In this document: positions 28,437 through 36,427 of the stretch, piece by piece
Layout of the letters: each line of letters starts with the position of its first letter
Numbering within the stretch: position 1 is the stretch's first letter
Assembly: GCA_028866335.1 (NCBI GenBank)
Contig: JAGWIL010000003.1
Coordinates: 1 to 42,375, forward strand
Direction of reading: 5' to 3'
Source: Rhodospirillales bacterium
GTDB lineage: Bacteria > Pseudomonadota > Alphaproteobacteria > Acetobacterales > Acetobacteraceae
Length of the DNA: 42,375 nt
Program-made: the position numbers and the translations under genes
Notes under the pieces: generated by a model
Seen by the model: the letters and a program-made list of their open reading frames with translations, nothing else
Told to the model about the DNA's origin: nothing
Database searches by the model: none

Positions 28437-30196
28437 GGCCCCACGCCCAGATTCTGGTTATAGCCCAGCGCCGCCGCGCGCTTGGCGAACTGCGCCTTGA
28501 AGCTCGGGTGCGGACCCGGCCCGCTGGTCGAAATCTTCGTCCCCGGCGGCGTGTTCGCGAACGTCACCGTCACGTGAGACTGTCCCGCCGGCGCCCCGTG
28601 CAGCAGCGCGAGCGGGCCGAAATGCACCGCGCCCGGCCGCAGCCCCGCCGGCAGCGGCGCCGCATGGATCGCCTTGCCGCCGTCGAGCCCGAGCTGGTGC
28701 CCGGCCCAGCTCGTCCGCACCCAGTTCACCGCCTTCTCGAGGTCGCGGACGATCGGCTGGATGTAGGCCCAAGCCTGCCGGAACGCCGCCACCACGCCGC
28801 TCCACATGTCCTCGAAGAACTTCCGGATCGGCTTCCAGTTTTCATAGACCACGAGAGCCGCGGCGGCGAAGGCGGTGATCGCGAGCCCGACCGGCGTCGA
28901 AACCCCGATCGCGGCCGCCGTCACCCGCGCGACCTTGGCGACCTCCGCCAGCGCCGACACCCCGGCCGCAAGGTCGATCACGAACTTCCCGGCGATCAGG
29001 GCCCCCACCGCCATCGCGACCGTCTTGAAGCCCCCGATCTCGGCCACGACACCGCGGATCGTGGCTCCCCACGCCTTCATCTCCGCCACCACCGCGCGCA
29101 CGTCGATCTGCCCGACCAGCCGCGCCACTTCCTTGACGCCGTCCACGATCCCGCTCGCCATCCAGTCCCGGTTCGCGTTCACCCAGTCGGCGAACCGCCG
29201 CACCAGCGGCGTCAGCACCGGCGCCAGCTTGGTGCCGATCTCGGTCTGGAAACTATCGACCGCCGCAGTAATGTTGATCCACGCCGTCTTGAACTCGTCG
29301 AGCCCTGCGAGCCCGGCCCGGTTCGGCACATACACGTTGCGATCCGCCGCCGCGGCCAGCCGTTTCAGCCCGGCGCTTCCCTTGTCGAGCACGGGCAGAA
29401 GCTCCATGCCCCCGCGCCCCATCAGCACCATCGCCATGCGCGCCCGCATCGCCGGGTCATGGGTGTTCTTGAAGGCTTCGGCCAGCACCGGCAGCAGTTG
29501 CCCCGCGCTCTTGATGTGTCCGTTCGCATCCCGCAGCGAGATGCCGAGATGGGCGAACAGCGCCATCGCCTGCTTGTTCTGCCCGCTCGCCGCCTGCCCG
29601 ATCCGTTCGTTCAGCCGGAACATCGACATCGAAACGTTCTGCACCGGCACGTCGAGCACCTTGGCGGTGTAATTCAGCTCCTGGAGCTGCTTCACCGTAA
29701 GCCCGGCCTGCTCCGCCGCCGCCGAAAGCTGCCCGGTCGCCTCCGCCGTCGCGTGCACCATCTCGAAGATGCCCGCGAAGGACCCCGCGGCGCCGACCCC
29801 GCCCAGCATCGGCAACAGGTCGGTGAGCTTCGCCGCCACTCCGGCGATGCTCGCGCCGAGATGGCCGAAATGCCCGCGCAGCAGCTTGATGTGCTCGGAG
29901 AGCGCCTCGTAGATGTGCGGGTGGGCGGAAAGATGCATCTCGCCCGCGGTCTTCTTCGCGGCCGAGCCCAGCTTCGTGACCTCGGCGAGCGCGTGCCCCT
30001 CGCCGTGCGCCGCGTCCTTCGCCCCGGCCTCCATCTCGCCGAACGCGGCCTTCCCCACCGCGCCCACGCCGCGCAGATGCTCGCCCAGGCTCGCGCCCGC
30101 GAGCCCGAGCCCGCGCACCTTCGCCGCGATCTCGCGGATCGGCGCGGAAGCCTCGTCCACCGCCTTGATGACCGCGTTGAAAACCGTGGTGGACAT
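28433..30196 (-). CDS. Tail tape measure protein (587 aa)
   Basis: The N-terminal half is helical with heptad-like stretches (STTVFNAVIKAVDEASAPIREIAAKVRGL). In the middle a conserved segment, AGLTVKQLQELNYTAKVLDVPVQNVSMSMFRLNERI, is followed by MALFAHLGISLRDANGHIK, a common tape-measure motif. Hydrophobic segments lie at AMAVGALIAGKFVIDLAAGV and PVGLAITAFAAAALVVY. At 587 residues it is short and predicts a short tail. It lies between the tail chaperone and gpN, the standard place. Confidence 0.9.
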   Translation of the reverse strand: MSTTVFNAVIKAVDEASAPIREIAAKVRGLGLAGASLGEHLRGVGAVGKAAFGEMEAGAKDAAHGEGHALAEVTKLGSAAKKTAGEMHLSAHPHIYEALSEHIKLLRGHFGHLGASIAGVAAKLTDLLPMLGGVGAAGSFAGIFEMVHATAEATGQLSAAAEQAGLTVKQLQELNYTAKVLDVPVQNVSMSMFRLNERIGQAASGQNKQAMALFAHLGISLRDANGHIKSAGQLLPVLAEAFKNTHDPAMRARMAMVLMGRGGMELLPVLDKGSAGLKRLAAAADRNVYVPNRAGLAGLDEFKTAWINITAAVDSFQTEIGTKLAPVLTPLVRRFADWVNANRDWMASGIVDGVKEVARLVGQIDVRAVVAEMKAWGATIRGVVAEIGGFKTVAMAVGALIAGKFVIDLAAGVSALAEVAKVARVTAAAIGVSTPVGLAITAFAAAALVVYENWKPIRKFFEDMWSGVVAAFRQAWAYIQPIVRDLEKAVNWVRTSWAGHQLGLDGGKAIHAAPLPAGLRPGAVHFGPLALLHGAPAGQSHVTVTFANTPPGTKISTSGPGPHPSFKAQFAKRAAALGYNQNLGVGP

Positions 30197-30197
30197 C

Positions 30198-30592
30198 TCA
30201 GCCCCGCTCCATCCGCGCGATCCTTCCCGCCTGCTCCGCCGCCTGCACCATCTGCGGCAGCGTCAGCGAGAACACCCAGTCCGGCGCGCGCCACCAGCGC
30301 GCGAGTTCGAAATATGCGTCGATCAGCCCGCCGGCGCCGTAGGGGACAGGTGCGGCAGAATCTCCTGCATCACCCGCAGCGACTCGCCCATCGGCAGCCC
30401 CAGCACGGTGCCCGCCGGCACGTTCTCCGCGATCCGGTCGGCGAGGCTCAGCGCCCATCCGGTCGGGTCGGTCTCCATGCTCGGCAGCCCGATCAGGTCG
30501 CGCCCGAGCGGTTCGCGGAACCGCAGCGCGGCGACATCGGTGTCGATCACGCGCAGCGGCACCCGCAGCGGCACCGTCAGCGGCCAGATCAC
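30198..30592 (-). CDS. Tail assembly chaperone frameshift product (about 131 aa, by -1 frameshift)
   Basis: The short chaperone frame (ending 30323) is overlapped in the -1 frame by a segment that continues YGAGGLIDAYFELARWWRAPDWVFSLTLPQMVQAAEQAGRIARME to 30198. This second part has no convincing start of its own, since upstream it reads as Arg/Gly-rich. A -1 slip at about TCC-CCT (30346-30341) would fuse the two parts. A frameshifted pair between tube and tape measure is the rule in many tailed phages, Mu among them. No classical X-XXY-YYZ heptamer is present, so the exact slip site is uncertain. Confidence 0.6.
30323..30592 (-). CDS. Tail assembly chaperone, short form (89 aa)
   Basis: A small acidic protein (MIWPLTVPLRVPLRV, then ALRFREPLGRDLIGLPSM and LADRIAENVPAGTVLGLPMGESLRVMQEIL). 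REP-type openings like this are typical of phage tail assembly proteins encoded directly after the tail tube, which bind the tape measure and guide tube growth. It starts in an overlap with the tube gene and precedes the tape measure. It is the non-shifted product of the gene described at 30198-30592. Confidence 0.75.
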   Translation of the reverse strand: MIWPLTVPLRVPLRVIDTDVAALRFREPLGRDLIGLPSMETDPTGWALSLADRIAENVPAGTVLGLPMGESLRVMQEILPHLSPTAPAG

Positions 30593-30960
30593 GCGGTGAT
30601 CTCCTGCATCCGCGCCCCGGAGAATTTCAGCCCGGAGATCAGCCCGGCGTCCGCCTTCCCCTGCGGATCCTCGATCTGCACCGCCTGGTAGAGCTGATAG
30701 ATCTTCCCGTTGTTCATCTTGAGCTGAATCGTCTGCCCATTCACCGCCTTGAACGCGGTGAGCGAGACCGAGGGGCCGTCGATCGCCTCGAGATCAAGCT
30801 CGGGCTCCATCCATACCGTCACGTAGCCGGCGACGCCGTCCGATGATTTGACCATCTTGCGGGTAAGGCCGCCCATCTTGAACGTGATGTTCGCTGCGAC
30901 CTGGATGTAGGCCCCGTCAATGTAGCACGAGGCCACGCCGCCATTTTCCTGAAGCGCCAT
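30589..30960 (-). CDS. Tail tube protein, Mu gpM-like (123 aa)
   Basis: YIDGAYIQVAANITFKMGGLTRKMVKSSDGVAGYV, then PELDLEAIDGPSVSLTAFKAVNGQTIQLKMNNGKIYQLYQA and GLKFSGARMQEI match the small tail tube proteins of Mu-like phages in pattern and length. It forms the inner tube inside the sheath. It follows the sheath gene by 12 bp and overlaps the chaperone start. Confidence 0.88.
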   Translation of the reverse strand: MALQENGGVASCYIDGAYIQVAANITFKMGGLTRKMVKSSDGVAGYVTVWMEPELDLEAIDGPSVSLTAFKAVNGQTIQLKMNNGKIYQLYQAVQIEDPQGKADAGLISGLKFSGARMQEITA

Positions 30961-30972
30961 CTTTTATCTCCC

Positions 30973-32493
30973 TCAAGCGTTCTGCTGCTGCTGCGGAAGC
31001 AGACGGAACTGCATCAGCGTCGCGAAGATGTAGAGGCCCGAGACGAGCGAGGGGTCGTAGAGCACATCCACCCGCGTCGGGTCGGTCGCGTTGCGCTGCA
31101 CGATCAGCCCCTGCGCGAAGGTCGCCTCGTTATCGACCAGCATGGCATCCACCAGCGCGCCATACTGCGCGACCAGCTCGCCCTTGATGATCAGCGGGGT
31201 CACCATCACCGGCGTGTCGCCGGGAGGCGGCGGCCCGATGCGCGTCCCGTCGTCGGCGATCAGGGCGCGCGGGAACTTCTGCGTCACCGCCGCCTTCAGC
31301 GCGCGCACCACCGCCATCAGCGTATAGGGGATGCCGACATCGAGATAGGACTGGTCGGCGACCCCGAAGCTGTTCAGTTGATAGGTGGTCACGCAGCGCA
31401 CCCACTGCGCCACCCCGCCGGGCCCCCGCACCGCGAGCGCGAGCCCCGTGGTGAGGAAGCTCTGCTGGGTCGAGAAGCTCCAGTCGGACGCCGCCGGCGG
31501 CGGCAGCACGCCCGCGATCTGCAACCCGGAAAACGGCCGGTTCGGCTGGTTCTTCACCGCCGGCGCCCCCGCACCCACCGCCGCCGGCGCCCACAGGAAC
31601 GGCGGCGAGGGCGACGCGGGATTGACCGCGAGCACCGAAAGATGCTGGTCGTTCAGCCCCGCGCCGTAGGTCAGCAGATTGGCAGCGGTGTCCCCGTGGG
31701 CCGAGAACACGTGGCCATAGAGCGACTGCGCATAGCTCCACCGCCCGCTCGCGTCCGACATCATCGCCGTGGTCTCGCCCAGCGAGGTCGTGTCCGAGTA
31801 GGGCGAGACGATGAAATCGAACGCCTGCACCCCGAGCGCCGCCGCCACGCCGGAGAGGCTCGGGTCGGTCGCACCCCCGCTCGCCGCCGTGATCGTCACC
31901 GTCACCCCCGCCGGCGTCGCCTGTCCGCCCTGCGAGCCAAGGTAGTTCACCACCGCCTGGATCTGGTTGCCGAGCGTCCCCTTGTTGCGCGCCGTCAGCG
32001 TCAGCACGCCGAGCGCGGAGGTCGCGCTCACCGGAAGCGCCGGGCTCATCGCATTGACCGCCGCCGCCGCGTTCGTCGCCTGCACGGTCGCCGTATCGCC
32101 CGACGAGACCCCGACGGTGACCAGCGTGCCCGCGATATAGAGGAAATGGGTCCCGGCCGCGGTCGCGGTCCCGGAGAAGGTCACGGTCAGCGTCGCCGCC
32201 GTCGATCCGGTCGCATCCGCCAGCGGAAGCGCCCACAGCTCGCCGATCGGGTCGTTGGCCCGATAGGCGGCGATCATGGCCGCGAGCTGCGACCCGTTCC
32301 CGTATTCCCCGACAGCCCATCCGGGAGAGACCACGAACGAAGGCGTCTCCGGCTGCGCGGTGATGGTCTGCCCGATGACCAGCGTCCGCTGCACCGGCTG
32401 GGACACTCCCGCCGCGGTGTTGTTGAACTCCGCAAAGAACAGCGGCACCCGCAGGTTCGGCGGGATGTAGTTGAAACTGATATTCCCGGACAT
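30973..32493 (-). CDS. Contractile tail sheath protein, Mu gpL-like (506 aa)
   Basis: The opening ISFNYIPPNLRVPLFFAEFNNTAAG and RTLVIGQ is the usual N-terminus of Mu-like sheath proteins. A variable beta insertion occupies residues 95-200. The conserved core QAFDFIVSPYSDTTSLGETTAMMSDASGRWSYAQSLYGHVFSAHGDT and the end LYDPSLVSGLYIFATLMQFRLLP complete it. This protein contracts to drive the tube through the envelope, and it proves that the phage has a contractile tail. The ATG at 32493 has GGGAG upstream. Confidence 0.92.
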   Translation of the reverse strand: MSGNISFNYIPPNLRVPLFFAEFNNTAAGVSQPVQRTLVIGQTITAQPETPSFVVSPGWAVGEYGNGSQLAAMIAAYRANDPIGELWALPLADATGSTAATLTVTFSGTATAAGTHFLYIAGTLVTVGVSSGDTATVQATNAAAAVNAMSPALPVSATSALGVLTLTARNKGTLGNQIQAVVNYLGSQGGQATPAGVTVTITAASGGATDPSLSGVAAALGVQAFDFIVSPYSDTTSLGETTAMMSDASGRWSYAQSLYGHVFSAHGDTAANLLTYGAGLNDQHLSVLAVNPASPSPPFLWAPAAVGAGAPAVKNQPNRPFSGLQIAGVLPPPAASDWSFSTQQSFLTTGLALAVRGPGGVAQWVRCVTTYQLNSFGVADQSYLDVGIPYTLMAVVRALKAAVTQKFPRALIADDGTRIGPPPPGDTPVMVTPLIIKGELVAQYGALVDAMLVDNEATFAQGLIVQRNATDPTRVDVLYDPSLVSGLYIFATLMQFRLLPQQQQNA

Positions 32494-32509
32494 GCTCAGC
32501 GCGCTCCCA

Positions 32510-33328
32510 TCAGGGCGTGAATGTCATCTCGATCTCGACCGCCTGCGTCCCCGCCGGCGGGTTCGTCGTCACCGTCACCGTATCCAGCGGCGTCACCACC
32601 CGCGGCACGTAGCTCTCGGTCCAGCTGCACTCGACCGTCACCCGCGCCTCGCCGACGATCCGCTCGCCCTCCGGCTTGAAACTCCGCGCGGTGCGGATAT
32701 TGCCGATCTCGGCCGGCAGCGTCGGCCACACCGGGTCGGCGAGCAGCGCGTCGCGCACCTGGGCTGCGAGCGTGTCGAGGTCGCGCACCGCGTCCGCCTT
32801 CGCCGCCCTCTCCACCAGACAGTGCATCGAGAGAGTCAGCGTCACCTCGAAACTCGGCCATCCGCCCTTGCTCGCCGAAATCGCGGTCTCGTCGGCGAAC
32901 ACGATCACCCGCGGCATGTCGCCGGACGCAACCCCGTCCACCCGCTCGCTCTCCACGTCGCTCCCGGCGATCGTCCCGTAGCCGATGATCGCGGCGACCG
33001 CAGCCTCGCGGATCATCACCCCGATCGCGCTTTCGAGCTTGCGCCAGACCAGATCCGGGCCGCCGACCAGCCCGAAACTCTCGCCCGCGCCGAGGCTCAG
33101 AACGGGCGCGTTCCACGCCGCGGGAAAAATCACGTCTCCCGCCTGCACGGAAATCGTCACCGCGTTGGCGGAGGCGTCCTTGCGCGCGAACCAGATCGGC
33201 CCCGCCGTGACCGAAACCGGCAGCGTGATGGCGATCGGTCCGGCCGAGGCATCGACCAGGATCAGCCCCGTCGTCCCCGCCGCCAGCGGCCCCGCCGGCG
33301 TCGCGGTGATCCGCGCATACCAGGTCAC
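32510..33328 (-). CDS. Tail terminator-like protein with fibre-type N-terminal domain (272 aa)
   Basis: The C-terminal 175 residues (LESAIGVMIREAAVAAI, SMHCLVERAAKADAVRDLDTLAAQVRDALLADPVWP, then GERIVGEARVTVECSWTESYVP) fit tail terminator/completion proteins that cap the tube. Residues 1-95 are an extra beta domain (GLILVDASAGPIAITLP...ANAVTISVQAGDVI) like the module of the 379-aa fibre (GTVLVNAAAGAITLTLP...NSVTVQPAG). The GTG at 33328 overlaps the joining-protein stop (GTGA). Either the domain decorates the neck or it is a fusion gained by recombination. Confidence 0.75.
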   Translation of the reverse strand: MTWYARITATPAGPLAAGTTGLILVDASAGPIAITLPVSVTAGPIWFARKDASANAVTISVQAGDVIFPAAWNAPVLSLGAGESFGLVGGPDLVWRKLESAIGVMIREAAVAAIIGYGTIAGSDVESERVDGVASGDMPRVIVFADETAISASKGGWPSFEVTLTLSMHCLVERAAKADAVRDLDTLAAQVRDALLADPVWPTLPAEIGNIRTARSFKPEGERIVGEARVTVECSWTESYVPRVVTPLDTVTVTTNPPAGTQAVEIEMTFTP

Positions 33329-33681
33329 GGCGCAACCGGCGCCGCCGGCACGATCTGCGCCTGCTCGTCGTCGGCCAGCCGCAGGAAGAGCCGCGCCTCC
33401 CCGAACCCGTCGAACTCCGGCGGCTCGGCGACGAGATAGAGCCTCCCGCGCAGCGACACGAAATCCCCCTGCGCGGGAGGTGCGGCGAGCGTCGAAAGCC
33501 GCACCCCGATCTGCGGCTTGACCTCGACCTCCATCAGGCCGTCCTTGAACTTCTGCTCCGCGAAGCGCTCGTCGAAGATCGCGGTGATGGAGACCGGCGA
33601 GCCTCCCGCCGGCAGATACTCCACCACCTCGCCGAACGCGGCCCCGACCGCCGCGAGCACGCTGGCGTCGAAGTCGATCAT
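33325..33681 (-). CDS. Head-tail joining protein, lambda FII-like (118 aa)
   Basis: DASVLAAVGAAFGEVVEYLPAGGSPVSITAIFDERF, EVEVKPQIGVRLSTL and GDFVSLRGRLYLVAEPPEFDGFGEARLFL follow the pattern of FII-type joining proteins and have their length. It connects the filled head to the tail. It lies directly after the capsid gene and overlaps the terminator-like gene, the lambda order. Confidence 0.82.
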   Translation of the reverse strand: MIDFDASVLAAVGAAFGEVVEYLPAGGSPVSITAIFDERFAEQKFKDGLMEVEVKPQIGVRLSTLAAPPAQGDFVSLRGRLYLVAEPPEFDGFGEARLFLRLADDEQAQIVPAAPVAP

Positions 33682-33685
33682 CGGA

Positions 33686-34768
33686 CTAGCCGACGCCGCT
33701 CATCAGCACCTCGGGCCGCAGGCAGATGTGCAGCGGGTAGGAATAGCACTCCATCCGCCACCACTCCTGCCGGTCGCGGTCCATGATCGGAATGATATAG
33801 ATGGGGCGCCCGAGCTTGCCGAGCCATTGCGCCGAATCGTGCGGCGCCCAGGCCACGGTGAACACGCCGTCAGCGCCGTGCGGAAAGAACCGCGCCTGAT
33901 CGGGCGGAATCGCGATCGAGGTCAGATCGTCCGAGCCGCGATAGTTGATCCAGAGGATATCGCCGAACGGGAACGGGGTCACGACGGAAGCCCGCCCCGC
34001 CATCTGCAACCCCTCCGGCGATCCCATGAAGGCGGTCCCCTCGCGCAGCGTCACCGCCTGCGCCCAGTTCACATAGGTCGACGTCACGTCCGGATGGTTC
34101 ACGAGCTTGTCCCAGAACTGGTCCCCGCACAGCCCGATCACCCGCGTCCCGCCATTGAACGCGCCCTGCGAGGCGCGCGCCATGTTTCGCACGATCTCGT
34201 TGCAAATCGTGCGCAGGCTGCCCGCCGTCCCCGCCGCCAGATCGAACTGCACCGGCGCGGGCTGCGCGATCCCGAAGGCCGTGAAGAAGTTGAAGAGCGG
34301 GGTCTTGTCCGCGTCGAGCAGAATGCCCTGCACGGCGCCCAGCCGATGCGATTCCCACGTGAACTCGACCCTTTTCTGCAACCCGGTCGGCCCGCTCAGC
34401 CGCTTCGCGACCTCTTTCTGAACCGACTGGATGACATTTTCCGTACCGATCTCGCGGACGGACATCAACTCTCTGGCGTAGACCGTGTCGGCGGTCGCGA
34501 TGCGGGGAACGTTGAAATAAATCGCGTTCCTCTTTTCGGTCACGCGCTCCTCCGGAGGCGCGCCGCGGTCGGAGGTCTGGATCACGGACAGCCTCCCGTT
34601 GACCATTTCGACCGCCAGCGCCTTGTCCCGGATCGGCTGCGGCTCGAACAGCTTGAGCAGGCCGAGCCCCCTCGGCACGTAGGGATTGCGTTCCACCGCC
34701 GCGGTCAGCGAGATGGTGGTGAAGGGGTCCTGTTTGAAGACGTCCAGAATGGACGGTGCGCCAGCCAT
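33686..34768 (-). CDS. Major capsid protein, lambda gpE-like (360 aa)
   Basis: The family pattern is clear: DPFTTISLTAAVERNPYVPRGLGLLKLFEPQPIRDKALAVEM at the front, VYARELMSVREIGTENVIQSVQKEVAKRL, then LGAVQGILLDADKTPLFNFFTAFGI, and GRPIYIIPIMDRDRQEWWRMECYSYPLHICLRPEVL at the end. It builds the icosahedral shell with an HK97-type fold. The ATG at 34768 has GGAGAG upstream. It follows the decoration protein, as in lambda. Confidence 0.93.
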   Translation of the reverse strand: MAGAPSILDVFKQDPFTTISLTAAVERNPYVPRGLGLLKLFEPQPIRDKALAVEMVNGRLSVIQTSDRGAPPEERVTEKRNAIYFNVPRIATADTVYARELMSVREIGTENVIQSVQKEVAKRLSGPTGLQKRVEFTWESHRLGAVQGILLDADKTPLFNFFTAFGIAQPAPVQFDLAAGTAGSLRTICNEIVRNMARASQGAFNGGTRVIGLCGDQFWDKLVNHPDVTSTYVNWAQAVTLREGTAFMGSPEGLQMAGRASVVTPFPFGDILWINYRGSDDLTSIAIPPDQARFFPHGADGVFTVAWAPHDSAQWLGKLGRPIYIIPIMDRDRQEWWRMECYSYPLHICLRPEVLMSGVG

Positions 34769-34780
34769 TTCGATCTCTCC

Positions 34781-35710
34781 TCAGCGCGCGATGATGCCGG
34801 CGGCGCCGAGCGCGGCGAGAGCCGCGGCCTGGCCGTTCTCGGTCACGGTGATGGTGAACCCGTCCCCCTCGACGAAGGCGGTCCCACCGGCGGTGATGGT
34901 GAAGCCGATCGAAGACCCCACGAAGGCGGTCCCGACCTGCGCGATGCCGAGCTGCTGCCCGGTCGGGTCCTCCACCTCGAACGCGGTCGGGCTCAGCGCG
35001 ACCGCGGTATAGGTCCCCGCCGGCACGAACGGCTGCACGCCTCCGGTCAGCACGGCAGACTCCAGCACCAGCGAGCCGATCGTGCCGGTCCCCGTGTTGC
35101 CCGCGTTCGCCGCGCCGACGATCCCTCCCGCCGCCGCCACGCTCGCGTCCCATACCAGCTCGAGCCGGTTCACCTGCGCCTGCCGCGTCACGAACGTGGT
35201 CCGCCTGGAAGAGGAGGCGCCGATCGCGATCCGGTTGAACAGGATGCCCATGGCGAAGGGCGAAGGCTCCGTCGTCGCGGTGTAGGGCACCCAGCCGCCG
35301 CCCACCGCGATGGTGAAGCTGTCGCCGGCGGCAAACGCGGTGCCGCCCGCGGTGATGGTGAAGCCCACCTGCTCGGTGTAGGCGGTCCCGGTCGCACCCG
35401 CGTCCAGTTCCTGCCCGTCCGGGGCGAACACCCGGAACGCGGTCGCGCCGGTGAACTGCACCCGATACGTCCCCGCCTGGCCGCCCGGCTGGACCGAGAG
35501 CGAGCCGATGGTTCCGTTGCCCGTGTTGGTGCTCGCCGCGGTCCCCACCGGCGTGCCGCTCGGCGCGTTCACCATCACGTAGCCGGCGTCGTAATAGACC
35601 GTGGCGCCGGTGCTGTTGGTGATCACCCCGGAATCGCGAGACCGGTGCGCCTCTTCCTCGGAGACGAGAAACGCGCCGTCGTAGTAGTGTTCGTAAAGCA
35701 CTCCGGACAT
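34781..35710 (-). CDS. Head decoration protein, lambda gpD-like with two inserted beta modules (309 aa)
   Basis: The gpD-type core is recognisable in PYTATTEPSPFAMGILFNRIAIGASSSRRTTFVTRQAQVNRLELVWDAS (143-190) and the end LAALGAAGIIA. Two homologous modules of about 75-85 residues have been added. One is at 62-136 and one at 204-290, each with G-GTIGSL, AGTY and VGFTITAGGTAFAAGDSFTI-like strands. The module pair makes it almost three times the length of lambda gpD (about 110 aa). It would stud the capsid surface and stabilise it. The ATG at 35710 has GGAGGG 7 nt upstream. Confidence 0.82.
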   Translation of the reverse strand: MSGVLYEHYYDGAFLVSEEEAHRSRDSGVITNSTGATVYYDAGYVMVNAPSGTPVGTAASTNTGNGTIGSLSVQPGGQAGTYRVQFTGATAFRVFAPDGQELDAGATGTAYTEQVGFTITAGGTAFAAGDSFTIAVGGGWVPYTATTEPSPFAMGILFNRIAIGASSSRRTTFVTRQAQVNRLELVWDASVAAAGGIVGAANAGNTGTGTIGSLVLESAVLTGGVQPFVPAGTYTAVALSPTAFEVEDPTGQQLGIAQVGTAFVGSSIGFTITAGGTAFVEGDGFTITVTENGQAAALAALGAAGIIAR

Positions 35711-35723
35711 GTCGCGTCCCTCC

Positions 35724-36425
35724 TCACCAGATCTTCGCTTGCTTGATCGCCGCGTCCCACGACGCCGCGACCGCCGCCGCCGGGTCGCGCGTCGGCGCGC
35801 TCCCCGGTCCCACCAAAGCGCCCGCCTGCGCGAACCCCGCCATCCTCGTCTCCAGCGCCCCGGCCGCGCGCCCCGCGCGCGCCAGCACCGCCGCCGCGCG
35901 GCGCGCCGAAAACCCCGTGTTGAAGGCAAGCTCCGCGGCCAGCGCCGTGTTCGCCGCCGCACCCGCGGACTGGAAGATCGCGGCACACCGCGCCCGCTCC
36001 GCCCGCCGCGCCGCCCGGCGCCGGCGCGCCCGGGCCGCCTTCTGGAGCGCGCGCCGCACCTCCTCGTCGGGCTCCGAGGCGATCTGCTCGTCCTCGTCGG
36101 CCTCGGCGTCGTCGTCCACGTCCTCGGCCGGCACAGGCTCCGGCGGCGGCGCGTCGGGGTCGGCGTCGTCGTCCTCCTCGGCCGGCATCACGTCCCCGGT
36201 CCGCGCACGCGGGTCGTCATCGTCCGGCGCGGGCTCGGGATCGCCGTCCTCATCGTCGTCCGGGTCCTCCCCGGGCTGCGGCGCCGGCGCGAAACCGTGC
36301 TCGCGCAGCTCCTTCGCGTGTCGCCGGCGCATCTCCTCCTCGGTCTCCGCGCGGGAGCGCAGCTGGCGCGCGCCGGCGCCGATGCCGAGAAACGCGGCCA
36401 CCGCCGCCGTCCTGCTTCGAGGCAT
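35724..36425 (-). CDS. Putative capsid scaffolding protein, separate gene (233 aa)
   Basis: The N-terminal third is basic and helical (ETEEEMRRRHAKELREHG). The middle is extremely acidic (DPDDDEDGDPEPAPDDDD and further Asp/Glu runs). The C-terminal third, RARCAAIFQSAGAAANTALAAELAFNTGFSARRAAAVL, resembles the C-terminal region that other phage S49 proteases carry. In lambda that region (Nu3) is the scaffold and shares frame with the protease. Here it is a gene of its own directly after the protease. GGGA lies 8 nt before ATG 36425. The scaffold role is inferred. Confidence 0.65.
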   Translation of the reverse strand: MPRSRTAAVAAFLGIGAGARQLRSRAETEEEMRRRHAKELREHGFAPAPQPGEDPDDDEDGDPEPAPDDDDPRARTGDVMPAEEDDDADPDAPPPEPVPAEDVDDDAEADEDEQIASEPDEEVRRALQKAARARRRRAARRAERARCAAIFQSAGAAANTALAAELAFNTGFSARRAAAVLARAGRAAGALETRMAGFAQAGALVGPGSAPTRDPAAAVAASWDAAIKQAKIW

Positions 36426-36427
36426 TG

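Noticed and set aside
27902..30691. 929-codon plus-strand open frame opposite the tape measure gene
   Set aside because: It has no recognisable domain; the opposite strand holds the tape measure, gpN and chaperone genes in conserved order.
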